Shown one piece after another: positions 1 to 7,003 of a DNA stretch of 64,000 bases (positions within the stretch are counted from its first letter, which is position 1; every line of letters begins with the position of its first letter). The notes under the pieces are model-generated. The model saw only the letters and a program-made list of their open reading frames with translations, had not been told where the DNA came from and searched no databases. The DNA comes from Owenweeksia hongkongensis DSM 17368 (GTDB taxonomy: Bacteria; Bacteroidota; Bacteroidia; Flavobacteriales; Schleiferiaceae), in contig CAMBEZ010000002.1 in assembly GCA_945865885.1 (NCBI GenBank), positions 1 to 64,000 on the forward strand, written 5' to 3'. Position numbers and translations under genes: made by a program.

Positions 1-7
1 GCGTAAC

Positions 8-1165
8 GTGGCCCATTTGCTTCCGTTTGCCGCGGTTCGCCCGCCCCGCTCCAAGGCCGGATTGGTTTCCACGCGATCCTACGTGTCCTATGCGCCGGAA
101 CATTTGCGCGGAAAACAAACCACAAACCAGTTCTCCTTTTTGCACGTCATTCACCCGTTGCATGCGGATGGCTTGCGCGGCCAAGCGCACCAGGAGGCCG
201 TTCGTGCCGCCTACGAATCCTTTTTGGACCGGGGCTATTTGCAGCGTGAAAGCGAAGAAGCTTTTTGGATCTACCGCCAAGAATCGCCCGACGGCCACCG
301 CACCACCGGTTTACTGGGTTTGGTTCCCACCGCAGATTTGCAAAACGGAACCGTCAAGGCACACGAAAAAACGCTTTCCAAACGGGAGGACCTCTTTGCG
401 CGCTATTTGAGCACCGTCGGATTTCATGCGGAGCCCGTCTTGCTGGCCCACCAACCCGTCCCAACCCTAAACGAGTGGTTGGACCGCCGTTGTTTGAAGC
501 GTCCGGAGGCGGAATTTGCCACTGCAGACGGGGCCGAACACGCGTTGTGGCTGGTCAACGCCCCCCACGAGCGGGCGGAAATCAACGCCCTCCTCGCCCC
601 CATTGACGCCTTGTACATTGCGGACGGCCACCACCGCTGCGCTTCCTCTGCCCGTTTGGGCAACGAATCCGCCGGCGTTTTGGCCTTTGTTTTGGCCAAC
701 GACCAACTGGTGGTTCGTCCGTTTCACCGGGTGGTGCATGCCGGCGCGCCCAACCCGGAGGCCTGGGAGGCCCTGCACCGGGTGGCGGACGTCGCCCCGT
801 GTTCCCAACTTCCGGAGGAACTTCCCACGGGCGTGCTGTGCGTTTCCCACGGGAACCAGCACTGGAAAATCACCCCGCACGTGCAACCCGCTTTGGACGT
901 GGACTGGTGCTCTGAGGCCTTGCTGGGACCTCTGTGGGGCATTGCGGATCTGCGCACGGACAAGCGACTGACTTTTGCTCCGGGTACCGAGACTTTGCCG
1001 CAATTTGCTCAGCAGCAAGACCCCGCAAACTGGTGGATTGGCTTGGCGCCTACGCCGTGGTCTGCCGTGGAACAGGTGGCGGACCGCGGGGCCAGCATGC
1101 CGCCCAAAAGCACCTACATCGAACCCAAACTCCGCAGCGGAGTTACCCTTTACGCTTGGAAATGA
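8..1165 (+). CDS. DUF1015 family protein
   Basis: This 385-residue protein of unknown biochemical function matches the DUF1015 family, which is common in Bacteroidota and often lies near serine-biosynthesis genes. The N-terminus (MAHLLPFAAVRPP) and the family signature ADGHHR followed by CASSARL at about residues 204-215 are visible, and the length is close to the family norm of about 400. The start is a GTG at 8. A TAA at 4-6 could be the stop of an upstream co-directional gene, but only six bases of it would be in view. Its TGA overlaps the ATG of the next gene (ATGA), so it heads a translationally coupled trio with YggS and a nuclease. The family call is firm and the role unknown. Confidence 0.9.
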   Translation: MAHLLPFAAVRPPRSKAGLVSTRSYVSYAPEHLRGKQTTNQFSFLHVIHPLHADGLRGQAHQEAVRAAYESFLDRGYLQRESEEAFWIYRQESPDGHRTTGLLGLVPTADLQNGTVKAHEKTLSKREDLFARYLSTVGFHAEPVLLAHQPVPTLNEWLDRRCLKRPEAEFATADGAEHALWLVNAPHERAEINALLAPIDALYIADGHHRCASSARLGNESAGVLAFVLANDQLVVRPFHRVVHAGAPNPEAWEALHRVADVAPCSQLPEELPTGVLCVSHGNQHWKITPHVQPALDVDWCSEALLGPLWGIADLRTDKRLTFAPGTETLPQFAQQQDPANWWIGLAPTPWSAVEQVADRGASMPPKSTYIEPKLRSGVTLYAWK

Positions 1166-1821
1166 GCTCTATATCAGATAATTTAACCCAGCTGCGCGGC
1201 CAACTCCCTCCGGAGGTTTTGTTGGTGGCCGTGTCCAAAACCAAGCCTTTGGAGGACCTCCAAACTGCGTACGACGCCGGCCAGCGGGATTTTGGCGAAA
1301 ATCGCGTGCAAGAAATGGCGGAAAAACACGCCGCCCTGCCCCAAGACATTCGCTGGCACATGATTGGCCACGTGCAAACTAACAAAATCAAGGACTTCGT
1401 CTCGTGGGTGCATTTGGTGCACGGGGTGGACCGCTTGAAGGTATTGGAAGTGCTTCAAGCAGAAGCCGCCAAGGCCGGCCGCACCGTGGACGCCTTGCTG
1501 CAGGTGCACATTGCCCAGGAAGAAACCAAATTCGGATTTTCCTCAGAGGAGCTGATTCCCCTGCTCACCCGCTCCGCCTTGCAAGCCTATCCCAACGTGC
1601 GGATTCGCGGCTTGATGGGCATGGCCAGCTTCACCCCAAACCAGCAGCAAGTGGCCCGTGAATTTGCCGAGCTTCGTGCCTTGTTCCTCGCTGGAAAAGA
1701 GCAATTGGGCTTGGATTACTTGGACACTTTGAGCATGGGCATGAGCGGAGATTGGCCTGTTGCTGTTGCAAACGGAAGCACCCTCATCCGCGTGGGAAGC
1801 GCCTTATTTGGAAGCCGATGA
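1162..1821 (+). CDS. YggS/PROSC family pyridoxal-phosphate homeostasis protein
   Basis: This 219-residue single-domain fold-type III PLP protein belongs to the YggS/PLPBP family, which carries PLP and keeps vitamin B6 and amino-acid pools balanced without a known catalytic activity. The PLP lysine is expected at Lys26 in AVSKTKP. Other family motifs are FGENRVQE, IGHVQTNK, LSMGMSGDW and the C-terminal RVGSALFG. The ATG at 1162 was chosen because it overlaps the upstream stop (ATGA) and puts the PLP lysine at the usual distance. A longer in-frame extension back to 934 lies inside the DUF1015 gene and does not resemble the family. The stop again overlaps the next start by four bases. Confidence 0.93.
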   Translation: MSSISDNLTQLRGQLPPEVLLVAVSKTKPLEDLQTAYDAGQRDFGENRVQEMAEKHAALPQDIRWHMIGHVQTNKIKDFVSWVHLVHGVDRLKVLEVLQAEAAKAGRTVDALLQVHIAQEETKFGFSSEELIPLLTRSALQAYPNVRIRGLMGMASFTPNQQQVAREFAELRALFLAGKEQLGLDYLDTLSMGMSGDWPVAVANGSTLIRVGSALFGSR

Positions 1822-3095
1822 GTACGTTGTATGCTGTTATTGATGTAGAAACCACCGGCGGAAAAGCAGGCGAGGAAGGCGTCACGGAAATTGCTGTTTT
1901 CCTGTTCGACGGACACGAAATCGTGGACCAGTTCATCACGTTGGTCAACCCCGAGCGTCCCATCCAACCCTTTGTGCAGCAGCTCACCGGCATCACCCCC
2001 AAGATGGTGGCCCGCGCTCCCAAGTTCCCGGAAATCGCCAAGCGCCTGGTGCAAATGACCGAAGGAGCCGTTTTTGTGGCCCACAACGCCCCGTTTGACT
2101 ACCGCATGATCCAGGACGAATTTGGACGCTTGGGCTACGACTACGAGCGGAAAACCCTGGACACCATCCCCTTGGCCAAACGCTTGATACCCGGCCTGAA
2201 ATCCTACGGTTTGGACGCCCTCTGCACGGCCCTCAACATAAGCAACACCAGTCGCCACCGGGCGGACGGCGATGCGCGCGCCACGGTTGAGTTGCTCCGC
2301 ATTCTCCTGGCCAAGGACCGCGAAAAAAGCATTGAGGGCTTGGCCGTTGACCAATCGTTGGGCGTGCGCGGAGACCATAAATTCACGCAACAAATCAAGC
2401 AGTACCGGGACACCACCGGCGTCTACTACCTGTACAACGCGCAAGGAAAAGTGCTGTACGTGGGGCAGTCGGACCGACTCCGAAACAAAATTGACCGGCA
2501 TTTTCTGGCCACCAACGAAAAAGCGGAAGCGCTGCAAAACGAGGTAGCCGCGGTGCAAATCGAAGAAACCGGTTCTTGGACGCTGGCCAAGATGCTGGAA
2601 AACCTGGCCTTGAAGCAGTTGCAACCGCCCTACAACAAACCCAAGGACCAATACAATTTAGGCATGGGCATGTACTGGGTTCCGTCGGAAGACGGCACCT
2701 CCGGAACCTTCGACGTACGGCCGGTGCACCACCAGAAACCGCGTGTCTACGTGCAACGTACGGGCCACGGCAAAGACTGGGCGGCATCCTGGCAAGCGCA
2801 CATCCGGCCCAACCAAACCGCTTGGACCGAAAACGAAGCTTGGGAATCCCTTTTGGATATGACCTTGCCCGCGCGCGCCCTGGTTTTGGACAAAGGACGA
2901 CGAACCGGAGAAACCACCGTTTTTTGGGTAGAAGACCGCAAACTTCTGGGCTACGCCTGGGTTCAACTGGCCTCCCACCTGCAACCCAACGACGTGCTGT
3001 GCAACCAACTCACCAAACTCCCAGATAGCGACTACCTGATGGGCGTGCTCCTGGACGGTGTTCGATGGGGCGGACTGGAAGTTAGGGCTTGGTAA
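1818..3095 (+). CDS. DnaQ-like exonuclease fused to a GIY-YIG nuclease domain
   Basis: This 425-residue two-nuclease fusion starts at an ATG that overlaps the yggS stop. Residues 1-165 form a DEDDh 3-5 exonuclease like the DNA polymerase III epsilon subunit: Asp9 and Glu11 in VIDVETTGG, AHNAPFDYRM near residue 92, and the closing RHRADGDARAT. Residues from about 200 form a GIY-YIG endonuclease of the UvrC/Cho type (TGVYYLYNAQGKVLYVGQS), followed by about 140 residues I cannot assign. The arrangement resembles known DnaQ-UvrC-like fusions, so nucleotide-excision-type repair is the likely setting, although no other uvr gene is nearby. The fold assignments are secure; the substrate is inferred. 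Confidence 0.88.
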   Translation: MSTLYAVIDVETTGGKAGEEGVTEIAVFLFDGHEIVDQFITLVNPERPIQPFVQQLTGITPKMVARAPKFPEIAKRLVQMTEGAVFVAHNAPFDYRMIQDEFGRLGYDYERKTLDTIPLAKRLIPGLKSYGLDALCTALNISNTSRHRADGDARATVELLRILLAKDREKSIEGLAVDQSLGVRGDHKFTQQIKQYRDTTGVYYLYNAQGKVLYVGQSDRLRNKIDRHFLATNEKAEALQNEVAAVQIEETGSWTLAKMLENLALKQLQPPYNKPKDQYNLGMGMYWVPSEDGTSGTFDVRPVHHQKPRVYVQRTGHGKDWAASWQAHIRPNQTAWTENEAWESLLDMTLPARALVLDKGRRTGETTVFWVEDRKLLGYAWVQLASHLQPNDVLCNQLTKLPDSDYLMGVLLDGVRWGGLEVRAW

Positions 3096-3101
3096 ATCAA
3101 T

Positions 3102-3118
3102 CGGGGCGCAAAGCCCCG
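3102..3118. terminator. Possible hairpin between convergent genes
   Basis: CGGGGC, a GCAAA loop and GCCCCG form a 6-bp GC-only hairpin 6 bases after the nuclease stop and 15 bases before the end of the minus-strand barrel gene. A second palindrome, GGAGCTCC, follows at once. There is no T-run on either strand, so it may be a weak or factor-assisted stop rather than a classic intrinsic terminator. Confidence 0.35.
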
Positions 3119-3133
3119 GAGCTCCGGTGGCGC

Positions 3134-3760
3134 TTAAAACGCAAAACCCATGTCCACCACCAACTGATTGAGGCGGTTGTCCGAAGGGATAACGAGGTTT
3201 CCGGGAAGTGTGATGTTGGTGGTGTACGGAGTTAGATTGCCTTCGTACCGAACATTCAATTGAACTTTTTTGCCAAATTGCAAACCCACTCCTGCCTGGG
3301 CACCCCAAGTACCTGCCGTTTGCGGGTCAAAATTGGTGATGTCGTTCCAGGAATTTAGGTTGGCGCTCCAAACCGGTGCCACAAAAGCACGCAAAAAGCC
3401 CAATTTTACGCCCACTTGAACGGGCAGATCCACCCGGCTTACCGGATTGGTAACTTTTGCGCCAACTTGGCCCTGACCGTCGGTAAAGGTTACCTCGTGG
3501 GACAAGCGGGTGTACACCAACTCCGGCTGCACATACACCATCAAAACCTTCAGGCGGGCATACAAACCGGCATGCCAACCGCCCGTACCCATTGCGTCCA
3601 CCTCTTGCCAGTTTTGCGGCAAATTGGTCGGATCAATGTCCGACTCAATGGCTCCGTAGTTGGCTCCGATTAAACCACCGTATTGGAAAATCTGGGCGTG
3701 ACTTGCTGCTCCAGAAGCCAATAACGCTAAGGCAACAAGTGCGGTTTTGACTGGGTTCAT
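3134..3760 (-). CDS. Outer-membrane beta-barrel protein (PorT-like/OMP_b-brl type)
   Basis: This 208-residue protein has a Sec signal peptide (Lys5 followed by a hydrophobic stretch, cleavage likely after SHA at about residue 22). The mature part consists of alternating amphipathic strands and ends in the aromatic VVDMGFAF typical of outer-membrane barrels. The opening IFQYGGLIGANYGAI resembles the 8-strand PorT/OMP_b-brl family of Bacteroidota. It lies 29 bases downstream of purC on the same strand and may be read through from that unit. It could also be a small porin or structural barrel. No ligand-specific motif is visible. Confidence 0.78.
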   Translation of the reverse strand: MNPVKTALVALALLASGAASHAQIFQYGGLIGANYGAIESDIDPTNLPQNWQEVDAMGTGGWHAGLYARLKVLMVYVQPELVYTRLSHEVTFTDGQGQVGAKVTNPVSRVDLPVQVGVKLGFLRAFVAPVWSANLNSWNDITNFDPQTAGTWGAQAGVGLQFGKKVQLNVRYEGNLTPYTTNITLPGNLVIPSDNRLNQLVVDMGFAF

Positions 3761-3789
3761 GATCTTTTGATTTAATGAACAGCGAACAA

Positions 3790-4719
3790 CTACTTCAAGG
3801 TAGCAATAAAATCCGATACTGCCCGGTGTACGTCGTCCTCTTGGTAGGTCAACGCAGCTTTCGTAAATATCTTGCCCGTCATGCGCTCGTACAAGTTTAT
3901 GTAGCGGCTGGAAATCTCTTCAATAAACGACTCCGGCAACACTGGAGGGTGCTGTCCTTCTTGTCCTTGGAATCCATGCGCAATGAGCCATTGGCGCACA
4001 AATTCCTTGGAAAGTTGCCGCTGGGGCTCTCCGGCCGCTTGACGCTCTTCGTATCCCTCCGCTTCAAAATAACGACTGGAGTCTGGGGTATGGATCTCGT
4101 CGATCAAAACCACGGTACCGTCCGGCATTGTGCCAAATTCGTACTTGGTGTCCACCAAAAGCAGGCCGCGCTCGCGTGCCAGAGCCTGACCGCGCGCAAA
4201 GAGCGCCCGCGTGTACGCCTCCAACTGAAGGTAGTCTTGCTCCGCCACGATTCCTTGCTCCAGAATGGCTTCGCGCGAAATGTCCTCGTCGTGGGAGCCC
4301 AGTGCCGCTTTGGTGGTGGGGGTAATGATGGGTTCCGGCAGCGCATCAGACTCCCGCAAGCCTTCCGGAAGCGCAACGCCGCACAGGGTCCGTCCGCCGG
4401 CCGCGTAGGTGCGCCAGGCGTGGCCGGAAAGATACCCGCGGATGACCATTTCCACTTTGAAGGGAGTTGCCTTGCGGCCCACCGTCACCAACGGATGGGG
4501 CGTGCCCAAACGCCAATTGGGGACGATGTCTGCCGTAGCTTCCAAAAAATGCCCCGCCATCTGATTCAGGACCTGACCTTTGTAGGGGATGGGTTGGTCC
4601 AAAACCACGTCAAAGGCGGAAAGTCGGTCCGACGCCACCACCGCCAACAACCCGTTGGGCAGGGTGTACACGTCGCGAACTTTTCCGCGGTAAAAATCCA
4701 ATTGGCCAAGTTGAAGCAT
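3790..4719 (-). CDS. purC: Phosphoribosylaminoimidazole-succinocarboxamide synthase
   Basis: PurC (SAICAR synthase) joins aspartate to CAIR using ATP, the eighth step of de novo purine synthesis in the cytosol. The 309-residue length fits the longer form found in Bacteroidota and yeast. Visible motifs are the N-terminal [14 protein letters not shown]-loop region, [33 protein letters not shown] and [12 protein letters not shown]. It lies 26 bases downstream of phoH on the same strand, an arrangement known from other Bacteroidota, so the two are probably co-transcribed. The ATG at 4719 directly precedes the conserved [13 protein letters not shown], so the start is well supported. Confidence 0.96.
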   Translation of the reverse strand: MLQLGQLDFYRGKVRDVYTLPNGLLAVVASDRLSAFDVVLDQPIPYKGQVLNQMAGHFLEATADIVPNWRLGTPHPLVTVGRKATPFKVEMVIRGYLSGHAWRTYAAGGRTLCGVALPEGLRESDALPEPIITPTTKAALGSHDEDISREAILEQGIVAEQDYLQLEAYTRALFARGQALARERGLLLVDTKYEFGTMPDGTVVLIDEIHTPDSSRYFEAEGYEERQAAGEPQRQLSKEFVRQWLIAHGFQGQEGQHPPVLPESFIEEISSRYINLYERMTGKIFTKAALTYQEDDVHRAVSDFIATLK

Positions 4720-4745
4720 AGGGGGGAAACGGGCTTGCGTTTGAT

Positions 4746-5762
4746 TTAGGAATGAGGCTCAGACGGAGCTGACTCTTGGGGCTCCGCGGAGACCTCGGCA
4801 GCATCGGATGTGCGGGATTGGTCCAACCGATCGTACGCCGCAATGATCTTCCGAACCAAAGGATGGCGAACGACGTCGCGCTCGTTGAGGTCTACGCGAG
4901 CGATGCCCGGAATGCGGTCAATGATGCGCAACGCTTCCGGCAATCCACTGGGGACTTTACGGGGCAAATCGCGCTGGGAAGGGTCGCCGGTGATGATGAA
5001 CCGGGCGTTGCGGCCCATTCGGGTCAAAAACATCTTAATCTGAACGGGCGTGGTGTTCTGGGCCTCGTCCAGGATGACAAAGGCGTTGTCCAAGGTGCGG
5101 CCGCGCATGAAGGCCAAAGGCGCAATCTCAATGGTTTTGTTTTCCAAATAAAGCGCAAGCCGTTCCGCGGGAATCATGTCCCGCAAAGCGTCGTACAGCG
5201 GCTGGAGGTACGGATCCAGTTTTTCCTTCATGTCTCCGGGCAAAAAACCCAGGTTCTCCCCGGCTTCCACCGCCGGACGCGTCAGCACAATGCGCCGAAC
5301 CTCCTTGTTTTTGAGTGCGCGTACGGCCAATGCCACCGCAGTGTAGGTTTTTCCGGTTCCGGCGGGTCCCAAGGCAAAGAGCATGTCGTTCTCCTCAAGT
5401 GCCTCTACCATTTTGCGTTGGTTGGCGGTGCGCGCTTTCACCAGAATTCCGTGCACGCCATGCACAATTACTTCGTCGTGCGCGGCCAATTGATGCAGCA
5501 CTTCTGGGCCGGACTCCAGCACAATGCGGTCCAACTGGTCCTCCGTGAGCACCTGAAAACGCTGCACGTGCAGCACGATCAAGTGTAGTTTTTCCTCAAA
5601 CTGGGCTACGTCGTGCGGATCCCCGCTCAATTTGACGTCGTTTCCCCGGGCCACCACCTTGATTTTTGGGAAATACGTGCGCAGTTGGTTCAGGTATGCG
5701 TTGTGCGCGCCGAACACCACAGCGGGGTCGACATCTTCAAGGGAAATGGACTTCTCAATCAA
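4746..5762 (-). CDS. PhoH family ATPase
   Basis: This 338-residue PhoH-like P-loop protein probably has RNA-linked ATPase or helicase-like function. The Walker A motif GPAGTGKT is near residues 132-139 and Walker B is in [11 protein letters not shown]. The N-terminus [12 protein letters not shown] matches Bacteroidota PhoH proteins. I chose the TTG at 5762 over the ATG at 5801 for two reasons: homologues begin here, and an exact TACTTTTG -7 box lies at 5788-5795 inside the would-be extension, leaving a leader of about 20 bases. It is divergent from the SAM-hydrolase-like gene and leads the phoH-purC unit. The C-terminal 25 residues are rich in Glu, Pro and Ser and look unstructured. Confidence 0.92.
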   Translation of the reverse strand: MIEKSISLEDVDPAVVFGAHNAYLNQLRTYFPKIKVVARGNDVKLSGDPHDVAQFEEKLHLIVLHVQRFQVLTEDQLDRIVLESGPEVLHQLAAHDEVIVHGVHGILVKARTANQRKMVEALEENDMLFALGPAGTGKTYTAVALAVRALKNKEVRRIVLTRPAVEAGENLGFLPGDMKEKLDPYLQPLYDALRDMIPAERLALYLENKTIEIAPLAFMRGRTLDNAFVILDEAQNTTPVQIKMFLTRMGRNARFIITGDPSQRDLPRKVPSGLPEALRIIDRIPGIARVDLNERDVVRHPLVRKIIAAYDRLDQSRTSDAAEVSAEPQESAPSEPHS

Positions 5763-5773
5763 GGGGGAATCGG

Positions 5774-5781
5774 TACCTTTG
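5774..5781 (+). promoter_or_regulatory. Bacteroidota -7 box for the SAM-hydroxide adenosyltransferase gene
   Basis: TACCTTTG matches TAnnTTTG exactly and ends 24 bases before the ATG at 5806. The predicted start site is near 5786. I see no clear TTG -33 element about 20 bases upstream. It sits only six bases from the opposing phoH box. Confidence 0.6.
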
Positions 5782-5787
5782 TTGACG

Positions 5788-5795
5788 CAAAAGTA
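5788..5795 (-). promoter_or_regulatory. Bacteroidota -7 box for phoH
   Basis: On the minus strand this reads TACTTTTG, an exact TAnnTTTG match, 25 bases upstream of the TTG start of phoH. It supports that start over longer versions. It faces the plus-strand box at 5774-5781. Confidence 0.6.
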
Positions 5796-5805
5796 CGGCA
5801 TCCCC

Positions 5806-6612
5806 ATGATAACCCTCACCACGGATTTTGGACCCAAGGACCCAGACGGTGCCGCCCTGCGCGGAACGGTGTGGCGGGAGATGATCCAATTGGGGTTTTC
5901 CGTGCCGGTAGTAGACATCACGCACGCCGTGCCGCCCCGCAACCACTTGGACGCGGCGTACATTGTTCGGTTGAGTTACCCGCACTACCCCAAAAATTCC
6001 GTTCACGTGGTACTGGTGGACAGTGCTCCCTCTGCAGATGTTTTTCCCATTGCCTACCGCGCAGACGGTCACTTTTTTGTGGGCATGAACCATGGAGGGA
6101 TGGCGTTGATTCAGCCCGACGCCCAACCGGAATCGCTGGTGCGCTTGCACCTCCCAGACCAAGCAAAAACAACCCACCCGGCGGACACCGTTGCGCTCGC
6201 CGCTGCGCGGCTCGCGCGCGGACACCAACTGACCGACCTGGGCACTCCCCTCGCCCATTGGAACAACCTGTCCCTTCAAGCACCGCGCATTTTGAACGAA
6301 GGAGCGGCCGAATGCATCGTACAATTCATTGACCACTACGGCAACGCCGTCACCAACGCCACCCGTTCTTGGGTGGAATCCCTGGCTGCCGGACGCCCCG
6401 TCCACGCCATGGTGCGCGGCCGTAAAGTCTCCCGTTGGCCAGAATCCCTTCGCGACGCTGGAAAACCGGGCGACCTCTTTCTTCGCTACAACCGCGGCGA
6501 ATACTTGGAAATTGGGCTGTCCGAGCCGGATACCAAGGCCAATACCGCCGCCTCCCTCATGGGTTTGCAGGCCAACACCCCCATCTCTTTGCTCTTTGGG
6601 AATGCCCGCTGA
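5806..6612 (+). CDS. SAM hydroxide adenosyltransferase family protein (DUF62)
   Basis: This 268-residue protein is of the SAM hydroxide adenosyltransferase/fluorinase-chlorinase superfamily. The common bacterial members hydrolyse S-adenosylmethionine to adenosine and methionine. The N-terminal ITLTTDFGPKD (Asp7 at the SAM site), DITHAVPPRNHLDAAYI, VHVVLVDSAP and DHYGNAVTN are family hallmarks. The ATG at 6 codons before TDFG was chosen because longer in-frame starts overlap phoH and do not match the family. The 23-residue chlorinase insertion is absent, which favours the hydrolase-type activity. The stop overlaps the start of the next gene by 11 bases, so these two and gldFG probably form one unit. 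Confidence 0.92.
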   Translation: MITLTTDFGPKDPDGAALRGTVWREMIQLGFSVPVVDITHAVPPRNHLDAAYIVRLSYPHYPKNSVHVVLVDSAPSADVFPIAYRADGHFFVGMNHGGMALIQPDAQPESLVRLHLPDQAKTTHPADTVALAAARLARGHQLTDLGTPLAHWNNLSLQAPRILNEGAAECIVQFIDHYGNAVTNATRSWVESLAAGRPVHAMVRGRKVSRWPESLRDAGKPGDLFLRYNRGEYLEIGLSEPDTKANTAASLMGLQANTPISLLFGNAR

Positions 6613-7000
6613 TTCCCAAACCGCCGGAGACGGCGCGCCGCAAAACGCCGTGGAGCCAACCGCCCCTTTCCACGCGTCCGAGCGCACAGCGCCGGCCGCC
6701 GAAGACGGATGCCTTCGTTGGGTACAGTTGACCGTGGAGCCCGCGCAGCACGCCGTGTTTTTGCACCTCTTCATAAACTACCAAAAACACATCCAAAACT
6801 TTCCCGGATGCCGTTCTGTGGAACTGCTGGAAGGCTCCGAAAAGGGTCAGTTTTTCACCCTCAGCCGGTGGTCTGCAGAATCCGATTTGGAAAACTACCG
6901 AACATCCCCACTATTTGCCGAAATTTGGCCCCCGGTCAAGGCCACGTTCAGCGCTCCAGCGCGCGCGTGGACCGTCCGTCCTGTAGCAATTCCTGCCTAA
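6602..7000 (+). CDS. Antibiotic biosynthesis monooxygenase (ABM) domain protein
   Basis: This protein has 132 residues. The first 35 are low-complexity and rich in Ala, Pro and Thr; the rest is a single ABM-type ferredoxin-like domain (RWVQLTVEP, QKHIQNFPGCRSVELLEG, FFTLSRWSAESDLENYRTSPLF). Such dimeric domains are usually cofactor-free monooxygenases or small-molecule binders, and the substrate here is unknown. The ATG at 6602 lies within the end of the upstream gene, and gldFG follows after three bases, so it is transcribed with the gliding ABC component. A start nearer the domain, at about residue 30, cannot be excluded. Confidence 0.75.
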   Translation: MPADSQTAGDGAPQNAVEPTAPFHASERTAPAAEDGCLRWVQLTVEPAQHAVFLHLFINYQKHIQNFPGCRSVELLEGSEKGQFFTLSRWSAESDLENYRTSPLFAEIWPPVKATFSAPARAWTVRPVAIPA

Positions 7001-7003
7001 GCC

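Noticed and set aside
1716-2651. 311-residue open frame on the minus strand opposite the exonuclease/GIY-YIG gene
   Set aside because: It is a GC-driven shadow frame with no domain signature, while the plus strand carries recognisable nuclease motifs.
3775-4749. 324-residue open frame on the plus strand opposite purC
   Set aside because: It exactly mirrors purC and its translation is low-complexity, Arg/His/Gln-rich text without family motifs.
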